A stretch of DNA of 64,000 bases. Origin: Dipteris shenzhenensis. Its lineage: Eukaryota; Polypodiophyta; Polypodiopsida; Gleicheniales. Where the stretch lies: NCBI GenBank assembly GCA_047967505.1, contig CM106541.1. One strand, given 5' to 3'. Positions 11,997 to 21,957 of the stretch are shown piece after piece (positions within the stretch are counted from its first letter, which is position 1; every line of letters starts with the position of its first letter). The translations under genes and the position numbers were made by a program. The notes beneath the pieces were generated by a model. The model worked only from the letters and a program-made list of their open reading frames with translations. It was not told the origin of the DNA and searched no databases.

Positions 11997-12396
11997 TACC
12001 AATGCAATTGATTTCCAGTTTAGGGAACATTCACCCACTTGTGTCCTAAAAGAAAAAGTTTCATCTCCAATGCACATAGTATATCAACTTGCAGTGGTAT
12101 CTATACACTTGGATATATGGAATTGCAGTGGCAAATATGCACTTCTATGCCTACCCCTTACCCTCATGAAAAGACACCTTGAGGGTTAACGCACTGTCCT
12201 TTTTCGCTTCTCAAGGTGTCTTTTCATGAGGGTAAGGGGTAGGCATAGAAGTGCATATTTGCCACTGCAATTCCATATATCCAAGTGTATAGATACCACT
12301 GCAAGTTGATATACTATGTGCATTGGAGATGAAACTTTTTCTTTTAGGACACAAGTGGGTGAATGTTCCCTAAACTGGAAATCAATTGCATTGGTA
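11997..12396. repeat. Perfect 187-bp inverted repeat with 26-bp loop
   Basis: Arms 11997-12183 and 12210-12396 appear identical base for base by eye. The loop contains GGTTAACGCACTG, a variant of the GTTAACGCGCTG core of the neighbouring palindromes, offset from centre. A transcript would fold into a long double-stranded hairpin. No ORF spans it. Confidence 0.9.
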
Positions 12397-12786
12397 GATA
12401 CATGTATTTTTGTCTAGATATGTAAAATGATATTTATTCATAAGTGCGAGTTTACACACCTTTGCATTCATATATGTCAGCAGTTTGAGATATTTGTTTG
12501 TAGCTTTTTCCTTGTGAGGTGTACACACTTCATAATCTGTTTGGGGCTTTGCCCTCATGATATGTATTGCATATGTTTTCATAAACAAAACCTTTATCAT
12601 ATATATATGTGAAAAAGCTCTCATGTTTTTTTGAGCATATGGAAAGATTTGAGAAGACCTTTGAACCTGCCGTAGGTTGTACTCTATCTATTGTTACATG
12701 TTGTTTCTTGTTTTTAGTTTTGGTTTTTATTGAAAAGGTTTTGAGAACTATGATTGGAAAAATGCCTTGTTTTTTGTCTTTTCAGG
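12397..12786. other. Presumed leader/promoter region of the ParB-methyltransferase gene
   Basis: AT-rich and non-coding by appearance. It ends in a good splice acceptor (TTTTTTGTCTTTTCAG, to 12785) directly before the first ATG of the gene, so an untranslated upstream exon probably lies here or further left. I cannot place its donor. Confidence 0.4.
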
Positions 12787-15700
12787 ATGATAGGAAAAAA
12801 AGGCAGAAAAGTTCAAGTGGCACATTCTACAAAGGTGACAAGAGGAACAAAAGTAGATCACAATGTTGAATCATCAGTAGGTGGAACCGAATAGCAAGAA
12901 GGTGTGGTGGGTCTAGAGGTTGAAGTATCATCAACTCAAAGAGATGAAGGTCCAAGAGTGGAGGAGGATGAGTTGGATGATAGTGAAGTTCAGGTGGAAG
13001 GAGGAGGTGATGTGATTGGCGAATGTAGGATTCTTGATTCAAACCAGTGTCCTCGCATTCCCTTGTGTAGGTTGATACCTTATGCAAGAGTGAGAGGTCT
13101 TCGTGATGATGTATCTTCACTCAAAAGTACATTTCAAGTGGAGGGCTATCTCCCAGAGAAAGGATCTTTCATTGTATCTGTCTGCAAGAGTGATGGAGGG
13201 GAGACAGTTGTGACAGATGATATGAGGAAGAGTTGGTCTCCCACCTGGAGAGAGGTGGATGAGGAGTTTGAGAAAGATGTGATGTCTAACACTGACTTTC
13301 ATTTTATGTCGCAAAAGATGTTATTTGTTTGGGAGGGCAATCATAGGACCACTGCATGGATGAGTGTTATCAAGGAAATCTTTCCTACAAACAAGAAAAG
13401 ACATGTACGAGTGGTATGCACAATAATTGACCCAAGAAAAATTAGTGAGATTGCTCTCTTGGCAGGGCTACAACGAATGAATTCGTAAGTACATGGACTC
13501 TTTGAATCTTCTCCACATTTGTGTTTTATGCTACTTTGCATTTATTGATTGGGTTGTGTACTTTACTGTTTGTTTTCTAGCATGAATGAACATGCCATTA
13601 TCAAACCCAGTCTAAGGGACATACTCATAAATGCACACAACATTTGTGAGTGTGACTCTATGGTGTTTATGAAAACATTGTCTTCGAGTGAGATCAAATC
13701 AATAGAGAATTGGAGGGCTCAAGAGAGTAAAGGGAAGAAGCCATGGTTTCCATTGACAAGAGGTTATCTGGCAAGGCTTGTCTTCCAGGTAGAATGTTGC
13801 ATTTGTATTGATGCTTACTTCTTTATCACTCCTTTGCTTTCTCTAATTGGAACTTTTGTATATAGGTTGAGTACAATACAGAGCTTAAAAAAGCAATGGA
13901 CAAAATATCTACAAAGCTACCTTTAGATCAAAGGGGAGAGGCAGAAGGAAAGCAGCGTACCACAATTCAAAAGAGAATTGCTGATAGGATGGGAAAGGTG
14001 TGAATTGAATTTTCTATACTTTGTTGCATTTATTTTGAAGTTAAGTGTCTGACATGTCGTCTTTGGATAGGTGTTGAATTGTATAGATCCTGGTCTTGGA
14101 GAGGCTTGGTTGGAAAAGTTGTTTGCCTTGCACTTTGATGGTGCGGACTCTTGCGTGACATTGGAGAAGCTCCAACTCATTGCAAAGTCTGATTTGAGAT
14201 TAGAAAAAAAAAATTTTTTCCTTTCTTTGTTAGAAGCCACTAAACCTATGCGAGACATGTACTTCATGCCTGTGGGCGACCTTGAGTACAGAGGGTGTGT
14301 TTCTTCTACCAATACAAATCATCTTTCATGGTGTTTGTTTGTTTCTTGCCAATAACATGACTCTTATTTTTTTATTATAAAATTGCGTCAACTTTTACTG
14401 TTTAGGTGGATTAGTAGAGAGATATTTTGGGAGAAGGTGGAGAGACAGTCATTGAAAGTGCTTGAAGATTTGAGGGTGATCACAACAATGGGCATGCCTT
14501 TGGATACCCCTAAGGATTACACATTGCAGCAATACATGGAGGATATAAAACTGGAGGGGAGAAAACATATGTTTGTGGTGCTAAGATCAAAGGAAACAAA
14601 GATGGAGAGCAAGGGTGGAAAAAAAGGAGATGGACTATCTGAGTTAGACATGGCTGCCCATAGGGTGGTTTATAGGTATGTTGTCAATTCATTCGAAGGT
14701 TCATTTTTCATTTGTCTATTTTTGTGCTATTGATTCATGTAATTACACAATCATTGATGGTTGTTCCACTTGATTTCTTGACCCTTTGATGGTTTGGGAC
14801 ATCCAATTTTTTTGTGTTTCTTGGTTGATAGATATCTCTCCCACTTGGCAATAGAGAAAAGGATCTCTGACATTCCAAATTTGTGCAAGAGTTGGGTGGA
14901 GATTGGTCATGCTGCATGCATGTATCCACCTGGCATGCACCGTCTCTCTCAATGGGAATTAGCACATTGTCCCTGGTGGATAGATTTTCCTAAAGGACAA
15001 GTACTGGTGCGAGAAAGAGACTTGTACAATACTTATGCTTCACAAAAAGCCAATGAAGCAAGTAAGGACAAAGTGAAGGGAAGCTCAAGGAGAGATAAGA
15101 AAGAGAAAGAGAAACAAGAACATCCTACAGAAAAAGGTAAGGAAGATACAATATGATTGTTTGTTGATGTTGTCTTCAATTTGTTTTGTCAGTGCATTAA
15201 TAAGTTTATGATTGTTCTCTTTCTAGATGAGGGACCATCTAGTCCTATGCGACATGAAATGGATCACATAGAGAGTGCAGGTAAGGGTGTTATTGTGTTC
15301 TGCATATGTAGTTGTTCCTTTAACACTAGTTTTACCTGTAATTAATTTGCTTTTGCATATAGGTGGAGAATCAATCTCAGGACTTGTGAAGCAATACGTG
15401 TTCCATCGATCACAGTCACCTGACATTTCCTTGGCCCGTGGCATCACACCTTTGTTTGCTTGTACAGTTGGAGATTACATTGCAATGGGCAAAGACTTTG
15501 CTGACTCTAAAAGAAATGATAAGTATGCTATTTTGCATGAGTTTTTTATTACAGTGGCTAGTCGAGATCAAGACTACAAGAGGATGGGTAAGAAGGTGAA
15601 GTGGGCTTCAGATTTTATATTGCTCGATTTTCCATCTGGCTATCCACTTGATGAGAGAGGATCCACTCCTACTTGGAATGTCTTGCTCGAGGACCATGTG

Positions 15701-16631
15701 CGGCATGGGCTTGCAGTTGCATCAGCTTCTTTGTCTGATAGTGGTTGGTTGGCATGCATATGTCCTTTGGCAGGTAAGGCACAATACCACAATTGACATT
15801 TCACATTTTTTGTTTCCATTCTACTAGTTTTAAATAAAATTAATTGCTTGTAGGACAATGTATTGGTTGGATGGAACGGTTTGCATATGTCCAGGGCTTG
15901 GAGGTTGTCAGACGTGTGATCATTCATGACAAGTTTCCATATGGATTTTGTAGAGAACATGATAAAAGTGTTAAGGTAAGCTACCATTCCATGCATTCTA
16001 TGTTTGCATTCCATGATAAAAGTGTCTTTGACAAATGTCTCCTCGTTAGTCCTATGCATGCTATGTTTGGAAGGATAAGTCCTATGCATGCTATCTTTGC
16101 CATCTTTCATGCTATAATGCTTGCTAGTTGAAGTCAACATACTATACATGTTTTTCTCCATGTGGTTTCCAGATGCAATCTTCAGTATTAGCTCTAATAC
16201 GTAGAGCAAAGAAGAATCCAATAGTTTTTTGGGAGGAGAGCTTTCCACTTTTCCAACAGCTTTTGATTGATCCACGTGAAGATGTCTGGACTCATTACAT
16301 ACCTCCCTCTGCAAGGACAATCGTGCCGATGTCTTCTCAGCTAGCACGAGGTGGACTAGAGAGGAGTAGTTTTTTTGTAGGTTGCATTATGTCTCTTCTC
16401 TGTGTTCCTGGAGGGCTGGTTCTAGAGATGGGTTGTGGTACAGCCCCTCTTATGCGTGCTTGTCAGGCCATTGGCAAGCCTTGTTTTTCATTTGATTCAG
16501 ACAACGGTATTATGGCTAGCATTGTTGAGCCACTTGTGGCAGATCATTCTGGAAAACGGATCAGGTCAGAGCATGATGGAGAGGGGGAAGAAGAGAGAGT
16601 GGAACCTGTCACAAACCCCTTTGATGAGTAG
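12787..16631 (+). pseudogene. ParB/sulfiredoxin-like domain + beta-class DNA amino-methyltransferase, ten exons
   Basis: Exons that keep frame across GT..AG introns: 12787-13484, 13581-13788, 13866-13997, 14071-14294, 14406-14675, 14832-15136, 15227-15280, 15363-15773, 15854-15975, 16173-16631; 960 codons. Residues ~90-232 read as a ParB-N fold: IPLCRLIPYARVRGLR, then GYLPEKGSFIVSV, then EGNHRTTAW (183-191, the dGnHR box), then EIALLAGLQR. Residues ~690-950 read as a DNA methyltransferase in beta-class order: motif IV first (LLDFPSGYP, D719-P725, DPPY-like), SAM-binding motif I later (LVLEMGCGTAP, ~891-900, acidic FDSD at 915-918). An in-frame TAG at 12892-12894 (codon 36) precedes both domains, so this copy may be dead unless the stop is spliced out. 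It would methylate adenine or cytosine amino groups in DNA (inference). Confidence 0.75.
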
Positions 16632-17254
16632 TATGCTACTAGCCCTGAGTTTTTTTGTTATATATTTTGAATGCTAAAATTGAGGACTTTGAAAGTGTTA
16701 TTTAGCATCTTTATAATATGGTAGATAGTGAACATTTACGGGTGCCTTTGAATCAAGAAAGTACAAATTTTGATGATTTGGATAGTGTTTGTAAGGCCTT
16801 GATCTAGCAATTGATTTTTTTTGCTTTTTGTTGGTAGCGAATTGTCTTTTGTATAACACATAAGGATGGCAAGTTCTTCTTATTGGAAATTATTTTCATT
16901 GTTCCACTTTGACTTACTTTCCTTTGAAATGTATGTTTTGTTGTAGTTTGTTGCCATGCTATGCAGAAAAAATGGCAAGATTCATGACAGCCGACAAGAG
17001 ATATGATGAGTGGCAATTAGATAAACCACATGCGCGCAACTACTTTCTTGATGATGAATGTCAGGGGGATTAGAACATGGTTTAAAACATCATTTTGTTC
17101 ATAGACTGATAATTGTTGTGGTGGACCATGGATACATTTGGAAAGTTTTGGTCTAGTGCATTTTGTGGGTGAAGTGGTATATCAATAGTCATCTATGTTA
17201 TGAGTTTGGTAATTAGTTTATGTTCTTCAAGTGAAAGATAGGGTGGATTGTAAG
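16632..17254 (+). other. 3' flank of the methyltransferase gene, possible extra exon
   Basis: AT-rich. After a plausible acceptor (TTGCCATGCTATGCAG) at about 16966 a short open stretch encodes MARFMTADKRYDEW and ends at a TAG near 17073. It could be an alternative last exon or chance. Nothing else is recognised. Confidence 0.3.
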
Positions 17255-17262
17255 TCTGATTA

Positions 17263-17508
17263 CTTGGGGAGGTCACTCATCTTATGTAACCCTATCACGT
17301 GAGTTCAACAGAAGGATATTTTTAATTTCTAAAATTTACAGAATTTAACTTACATAAGGGAGTATTTAAAATGATTTATGAAAAATTTTACAGATTTGAA
17401 TAGAAAAATGGTATATTTTATTAATGAAAAATCTATGGATAAGGGATTTTACAAATAAGACTTGAACGCAGGTGATATAGAGAGTTTATACATAGTGACC
17501 CCCCTGAG
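17263..17508 (-). mobile_element. hAT-like MITE, copy 1 (8-bp TSD TCTGATTA)
   Basis: A 246-bp non-coding element, flanked exactly by TCTGATTA at 17255-17262 and 17509-17516. The ends are inverted: CTTGGGGAGGTCACT and the complement of CTCAGGGGGGTCACT. The interior is AT-rich and matches copies at 58055 and 61803 in opposite orientation. The 8-bp duplication points to the hAT superfamily. Nested inside the MULE. Confidence 0.85.
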
Positions 17509-17598
17509 TCTGATTATTGGTATGCTTATTATGACAACATCTTGCTATAGTAAGTTCGGTTTCAAATTTGTTCTCATCGGAGGAATTGTAAAAAAACT

Positions 17599-17652
17599 CG
17601 CTCGCTTCATTGGGCCCGCTCGCTTTTTCTCGCTCGCTCTATTGACTACCTC
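17599..17652 (-). repeat. Right terminal inverted repeat of the MULE
   Basis: The reverse complement begins GAGGTAGTCAAT and carries GCGAGCG blocks in register with those of 3641-3694. The host duplication CTTCGCACT follows at 17653-17661. Confidence 0.85.
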
Positions 17653-18172
17653 CTTCGCACTGAGGTGCAGGTGACGGTTGGCGTTCGAGGCAACCGTGGT
17701 ATGTCTACTTCTTCTCATTTAATGTATTGTTCTATTTGTTTTACTACATATTACATGCACTTTAGCTAACTCTAACTCTCATAAATTGGATCCACAACAA
17801 GCTGCGATGGGTCATCTTCCTATAGATGTAGAGACACGACACGCATTTTGGATAGGAACAACGCTGTGGTTTATTGAGCAAGAGGCAATGGGAGCGATGG
17901 TCGATTGGGCTGAGGTGGCTGCTCACACGGTATAAGTCTACTCCTACTTGTAATCTCACTTTTTCAATTGTTTTATTCTTTAAGTTCCAATCTAATTTTC
18001 GATTTATATGGTTCACTCTTAGGGTCAAAGCTCAAGCGTCCCATCATCAAAGGCGAGCAATCACCAGGGCCAGGGATTAGACGCATGTGACAAGGATCAG
18101 GGAGAAGGCACAGCTCACGAGGACCAAGGAATAGGCCAACAAGACGCGGACGATTCAGATTTAGATGAGTAG
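17653..18172 (+). pseudogene. CACTA-A ORF1, 3' part (exons after the MULE insertion)
   Basis: Resumes the gene broken at 3640. First comes the end of an exon with GWRSRQPW-like text shifted in frame where copy B has GGWYAFEAIV. Then an exon at about 17803-17934 (AAMGHLPIDVETRHAFWIG, then EQEAMGAMVDWAEVAAHTV), and a last exon at about 18026-18172 (GQSSSVPSS, acidic tail DDSDLDE-stop). Splice positions and the acidic C-terminus match copy B. Confidence 0.75.
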
Positions 18173-18408
18173 TAGTAGTAGTAGTGGTAGTAGCAGTTTG
18201 CATTTTCTTCGCCTTGTATGTCATTTTGTATATTCGCTCGTTTGAGCAATTTTGTGTCGCCCTTTCAAAAGGGTAATTTTGTAACAAACAATGTTGTATA
18301 TGTTCGACATGTATATGCTTTTATTGCTCGATCATTTCATTTGAGCGATTTTGTATCACCCTTTTCGCAAGGGAAAATTTTTTATAAAAAAACTTTGTTT
18401 TGTAATTA
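18173..18408. other. 3' flank of ORF1-A with diverged internal duplication
   Basis: An AGT trinucleotide run (18169-18195) is followed by two diverged copies of a motif with GAGC-ATTTTGTATCGCCCTTTC-like sequence (18240-18290 and 18340-18385). The same arrangement, inverted, lies at 19975-20115 in copy B. Likely 3' untranslated region. Confidence 0.5.
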
Positions 18409-18414
18409 CCAAAA

Positions 18415-18482
18415 AAAAAAGGATTAGTGGGGCTAAACAGGGCCATGGCAAGCCGTGTTTAGCCCCACTAATCCTTTTTTTG
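18415..18482. repeat. Hairpin between ORF1-A and the CACTA end
   Basis: Left arm AAAAGGATTAGTGGGGC-TAAACAGGGC, right arm its complement, short loop. The same hairpin occurs at 19876-19948 in copy B, at the same place relative to ORF1 and the terminal repeats. Confidence 0.85.
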
Positions 18483-18487
18483 AAGTT

Positions 18488-18708
18488 CTGTTAATCGTCG
18501 CTATATGGCGACGTTTAGCAGTGTCGCTATATAGCGACGATTAACAGTGTCGCTATATTGCGACATTTATCATCGTCCCTATATAGCGATGGTTCTTTTT
18601 TGATGCTTTTAGCGACTTTTATAGCGACGTTTGCGCCCGTGATTTAAAAAAAAATTAATGTAAAAAGCGTCGGTATTTTCATCAAAAATTGGCGTATGCC
18701 TTGTAGTG
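18488..18708 (-). repeat. CACTA-A subterminal repeats and terminus
   Basis: Copies of TCGCTATATAGCGACG (several decayed, e.g. TCGCTATATTGCGAC) lie at 18495-18640, followed by the GTCGGTATTTTC unit. The terminus CACTACAAGGCAT, read on minus, ends at 18708. In En/Spm elements such subterminal arrays are bound by the element's own regulatory protein. Confidence 0.85.
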
Positions 18709-19615
18709 TGTGTTCTATGGCAATCACATGGCGAAGGTGGTGGTAGCTAGTTGCGAAGAGGTCAGGGAAATCTTGAACATTTCTAGGAACTCATCTTTCT
18801 CACTTGGAGTGAGATCAAGGGAAATCATAGATTCAAGCTGTTGAGGACTCATCATGTAAACTTCTTCTTTTGAGAACTCCTCCCCCCTGTCTGAATCTTC
18901 CATTGACTTAGACATGGAGGATGAGCAAGTATCACTATCCTACTCCTCTTCTTCTTCTGGTTGCACTAGGATCTTCTCCTTTGAAGCACCAAAAGACATG
19001 TGTCCTATCTTCCAATAGTTGACTACATCACTCTTTCTCAACCACGGTCTCCCGAGTATGGCTAGGTAACTCCTGCCTATATCTTCAATGTCCACGACAT
19101 AGAAATTAACGGTGGTGATCAACCCAATGATAGTGATGGGCAAATCCTCAATGACTCCCAGGGTGGCGAGTCATCGATCATCTACTACCTTGATTTGAGT
19201 GGAGGAACGACTTGTGCATTTCAAATTCAACTTCTTCATGATACGGGCACCATGATATTACATGCAGCTCTCCCATCGACACACACACTTTTGACATGGC
19301 AATTATCTATGATGACATCTACTATGTGCGGGTGCCGATCAACTTCTTCAGAGATAGAAGAAATCTCTTGTACCTTTCCCTTCTTCTTGCTCTTCCTTGT
19401 TGAGAGCCCTTGCTATAGCTCACATCTCATCTTAGGGCTTAGTGCTATTTGTTGAGGAAGCGTGATGCTCAAAGACCGATGAGCAAGGTCTTGAATGACC
19501 AAATAGTCTTCTTGCCCTGAGCCGATAGGAAAATCCAAGGGTGGCAACATTACCAACCCAAGCCCTAGAGACCTTTGTAGTGAGGTCAAGAAGAAATCAT
19601 TCAAGACGAGCTTAT
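18709..19615 (-). pseudogene. Ty3/gypsy aspartic-protease fragment between two CACTA elements
   Basis: On minus from about 19330: IIDNCHVKSVCVDGRAACN (DGRA in place of the usual DGGA/DSGA active site), then IKVVDD, then TTVNFYVVDIED-x-x-RSYLAILGRPWLR (19143-18940), the typical LLGRPWL end of gypsy-type retropepsins. A Glu-rich linker and MSPQQLESMISLDLTPSEK follow (18915-18724). In-frame stops and a shift near 19235 break it. The fragment is bounded on both sides by inserted CACTA ends. Confidence 0.65.
19613..19615. repeat. CACTA-B left target duplication TAT
   Basis: TAT immediately before CACTACAAGG at 19616 matches TAT at 29898-29900 immediately after the other terminus. A 3-bp duplication is the rule for CACTA elements. 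Confidence 0.85.
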
Positions 19616-19734
19616 CACTACAAGGCATAGGCCATTTTCCGACGGAAATACCGACACTTTTTACATTAAAATTTTTTTTTTTCACGGGCGCAAAGGTCGC
19701 TATAAAAGTCGTTAAAATCGTCTGAAAAGGAGCG

Positions 19735-19866
19735 TCGCTATAAACCGTCGCTATATAGCGACGCTGTTAATCGTCGCTATATAGCGACCCTGTTAATCGT
19801 CGCTATATAGCGACGATTCAAACGTCGCTATATAGCGACACTGGTAAACGTCGCTATATAGCGACG
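19735..19866. repeat. CACTA-B left subterminal array of GTCGCTATATAGCGAC
   Basis: Five copies of the 16-bp perfect palindrome in ~130 bp, spaced by short TTAA-rich linkers such as CTGTTAATC. Palindromic subterminal motifs are the known type of binding site for CACTA regulatory proteins. Confidence 0.9.
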
Positions 19867-19875
19867 ATTAACAGA

Positions 19876-19948
19876 AGTTAAAAAAAAGGGTTAGTGGGGC
19901 TAAACAGGGCTTCCTTTTGGCCCTGTTTAGCCCCACTAATCCTTTTTT
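19876..19948. repeat. Hairpin, CACTA-B counterpart
   Basis: Arms GGGTTAGTGGGGCTAAACAG and its near-complement CTGTTTAGCCCCACTAATCC around a ~14-bp loop, flanked by A and T runs. Same position as the hairpin at 18415-18482 in copy A. Confidence 0.85.
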
Positions 19949-20142
19949 TTTTTGTGTAATTACAAAAGAAAGTTTTTTATAACAAAATTTCCCTTGCTTG
20001 CAGGGTGATACAAAATTGTTCTTGTGAACGATGAGGAAGAAATGCATATACATATACAACTGTGTTTGTAACAAAATTACCCTGTGAAAGGGCGATACAA
20101 AATTGCTCTAACGAGCAAATATACAAAATGCTACTACTACTA

Positions 20143-21753
20143 CTAATCCGAATCCAAATCCAAATCGTCTTGTTGGCCTGTTCCCTGGTCCTTGGCACCT
20201 GCATCTTCTCCCTCGTCCCCGACACCTGCGTCTTCTCCCTCGTCCTCGACACCTGCATCTTCTTCCTCGTCCCCGGCACCTGCGTCCGATCCTTGCCCCT
20301 GTTGATCGCTCGTCTCTGATGATGGGACGCTTGAGCTTTGACCCTAAGAGTGAACCATATAAATCGAAAATTAGATTGGAACTTAAATTAAAAAGTGAGA
20401 TTACAAGTAGGAGTAAACTTATACCGTGCGAGCAGCCACCTCAGCCCAATCGACTATCGCTCCCATTGCCTCTTGCTCAATCAACCACGGCTTTGTTCCT
20501 ATCCGAAATGCGCGCCGCGTCTCTGCATCCGTAGGAAGATGACCCATCGCAGCTTACTGTGGATCCAATTTATGAGAGTTAGAGTTAGCTAAAGTGCATG
20601 TAATATGTAAGTAAAACAAATAGAACAATACATTAAATGGGAAGAAGTAGACTTACCACGATTGCCTCGAACGCATACCATCCGCCTGCACCAAAGTGCG
20701 AAGTACCTACGACGTCCAGCTGTCTCTTCACAGCCCTCCTCTGACCCTCGAACATTTTGGGATGGTCCCTATGTTGCTTCTTGAAGTACTTCCAATCACC
20801 TTTGTCTGCCCAGCTGGGTTTAGCCAACCCCTTTGTAATGGAAGTACGCATGGTTGATCTGCGATGCTTTAGGACCAAACCCATGCGCTCGAGCATATAA
20901 TTGTTATTAAACTCCACATTTGGCAGATTAGGATATCTTTGTTTTAACTCATCGATCACCGCCTGCTTCTTTTGGGCATCTTGATACCGCCAATCGATAT
21001 TTATGCCGCTCTTGAAGTGATGACTCATCAACCGCCTCATGGCGGCCATCACTGCTTTGCCCTTTTTGTCTTCTATTATCTCTCCGGCAGATGTGATTTG
21101 ATAGGAGAGATCCCCTGATGAGTAAGGGGGACTGACGGTAGCAGAGTCTGAAGGAGTGGAAGCTGCGCGACCACTTCCGGATCGAGGAGTAGCTGTGGGA
21201 GTAGGAGAGGGAAAGGGACCTGACTGATACTGTGTCTCTGGACCAAGTGGAGACCTAAAAAGCGTGAGTGTGCTGACTCATCTACATCTCCTGAGTCAGC
21301 ACAACATGAGCCGCCCATCCTACTCTTCCTTCCCTTGCGGGAGGCATGCGCAGGTGATGATCCCGCGGTCGAAGGGGCACGAGGGGATGGCTGGGCAGTA
21401 CGTCCACCCATCGGTGTAGGGGAAGGAATTACGGAGGTCCTCTGAGAGAGCAGAGAGAAGAATCTCGCTGCCTCCTCATCGCTCATCTGCGCTACAAACT
21501 CATCGGGAGTCCCGACAAAGCCATGCGCGGCTAGCAAAGGAGTCCCCTGAGGGGTAGTCGCAGTGCTACGTGGAAGAGGGGTCGGACCAGGGGTAGTCGC
21601 AGTGCTAGGACCGAGAGGAGACAGACCATGGGTAGTCCTCGGGGTAGTCGCCTGAGAGGAATCAAAGTCCTCTGGAGCATATAGATCGTGAGCTCTCCTC
21701 CTGCGAGGCTGTCCGTACTCGTCCGATGAGCGACGTGATCCCATGTCTAACAT
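20143..21753 (-). pseudogene. CACTA-B ORF1 (plant En/Spm Transposase_24-like), three exons, one frameshift
   Basis: Start MLDMGSRRSSDEYG at 21753, shared with copy A. A Pro/Ser/Thr-rich half holds repeated TTPR/GTPLP-like units and EEAARFFSLLSQR. A one-base shift near 21267 breaks the frame, which resumes as MMAAMRRLMSHHF (21052). Conserved part: WRYQD, W-K-Y-F-K-K-Q-H-R, KHRRSTMRTSITKG, and GGWYAFEAIV at the donor near 20656. Exon 2 at about 20550-20426 (AAMGHLPTDAETRRAF, then WAEVAARTV). Exon 3 from about 20336: SSSVPSSETSDQQGQG and four acidic EEDAGV/EGEDAGV repeats, ending at a TAG at 20143. A likely 5' leader intron has its donor (TTTTACAG-GTAAGT) near 24390. Role unproven; by position it matches the second, DNA-binding gene of En/Spm. 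Confidence 0.7.
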
Positions 21754-21957
21754 AGACACAAACACGAAAACAGAAAACAAAAAACAAACATGAGCATTCT
21801 CATAGGCATAGGCATAGGCAAGAGGAAAGAAGAGGGAAAGCAAAGAGGGAAAGAAGAGGGAAAGAAGATGTTAAGGAAAGAAAAGAATGAGAATGAGGAA
21901 ATAGAGAATGAGAGAAGGGGGAAATAGAGAAGGGGAAAGAGATGAGGGAATTCTCTT

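Larger units (their letters stand above)
3641..17652 (-). mobile_element. 14-kb Mutator-like element (MULE) carrying a ParB-methyltransferase gene
   Basis: It is bounded by ~54-bp imperfect terminal inverted repeats (3641-3694 and 17599-17652). Both begin GAGG and carry three GCGAGCG blocks in register; by eye about three quarters of positions match without gaps. It is flanked by a 9-bp duplication. Inside are a minus-strand transposase with zinc cluster, DDE core and SWIM finger, and a divergent plus-strand ParB-methyltransferase gene. It also holds palindromes and a nested hAT-like MITE (17263-17508). The insertion splits ORF1 of CACTA-A. Superfamily assignment rests on the 9-bp duplication plus the transposase domains. 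Confidence 0.85.
1..18708 (-). mobile_element. CACTA (En/Spm) transposon A, reverse-oriented, cut by window start
   Basis: The right boundary is the terminal CACTACAAGG read on the minus strand, ending at 18708. The adjoining subterminal sequence closely matches the left end of the complete copy at 19616. The TNPD remnant (minus) and ORF1 (plus) are homologous to the two genes of that copy and lie in the same relative order, inverted. The other terminus lies before base 1. A 14-kb Mutator-like element sits inside ORF1. Compared with copy B, about 4.5 kb between the two genes is missing, including the N-terminal part of TNPD, and is replaced by a polypyrimidine tract. Confidence 0.85.
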
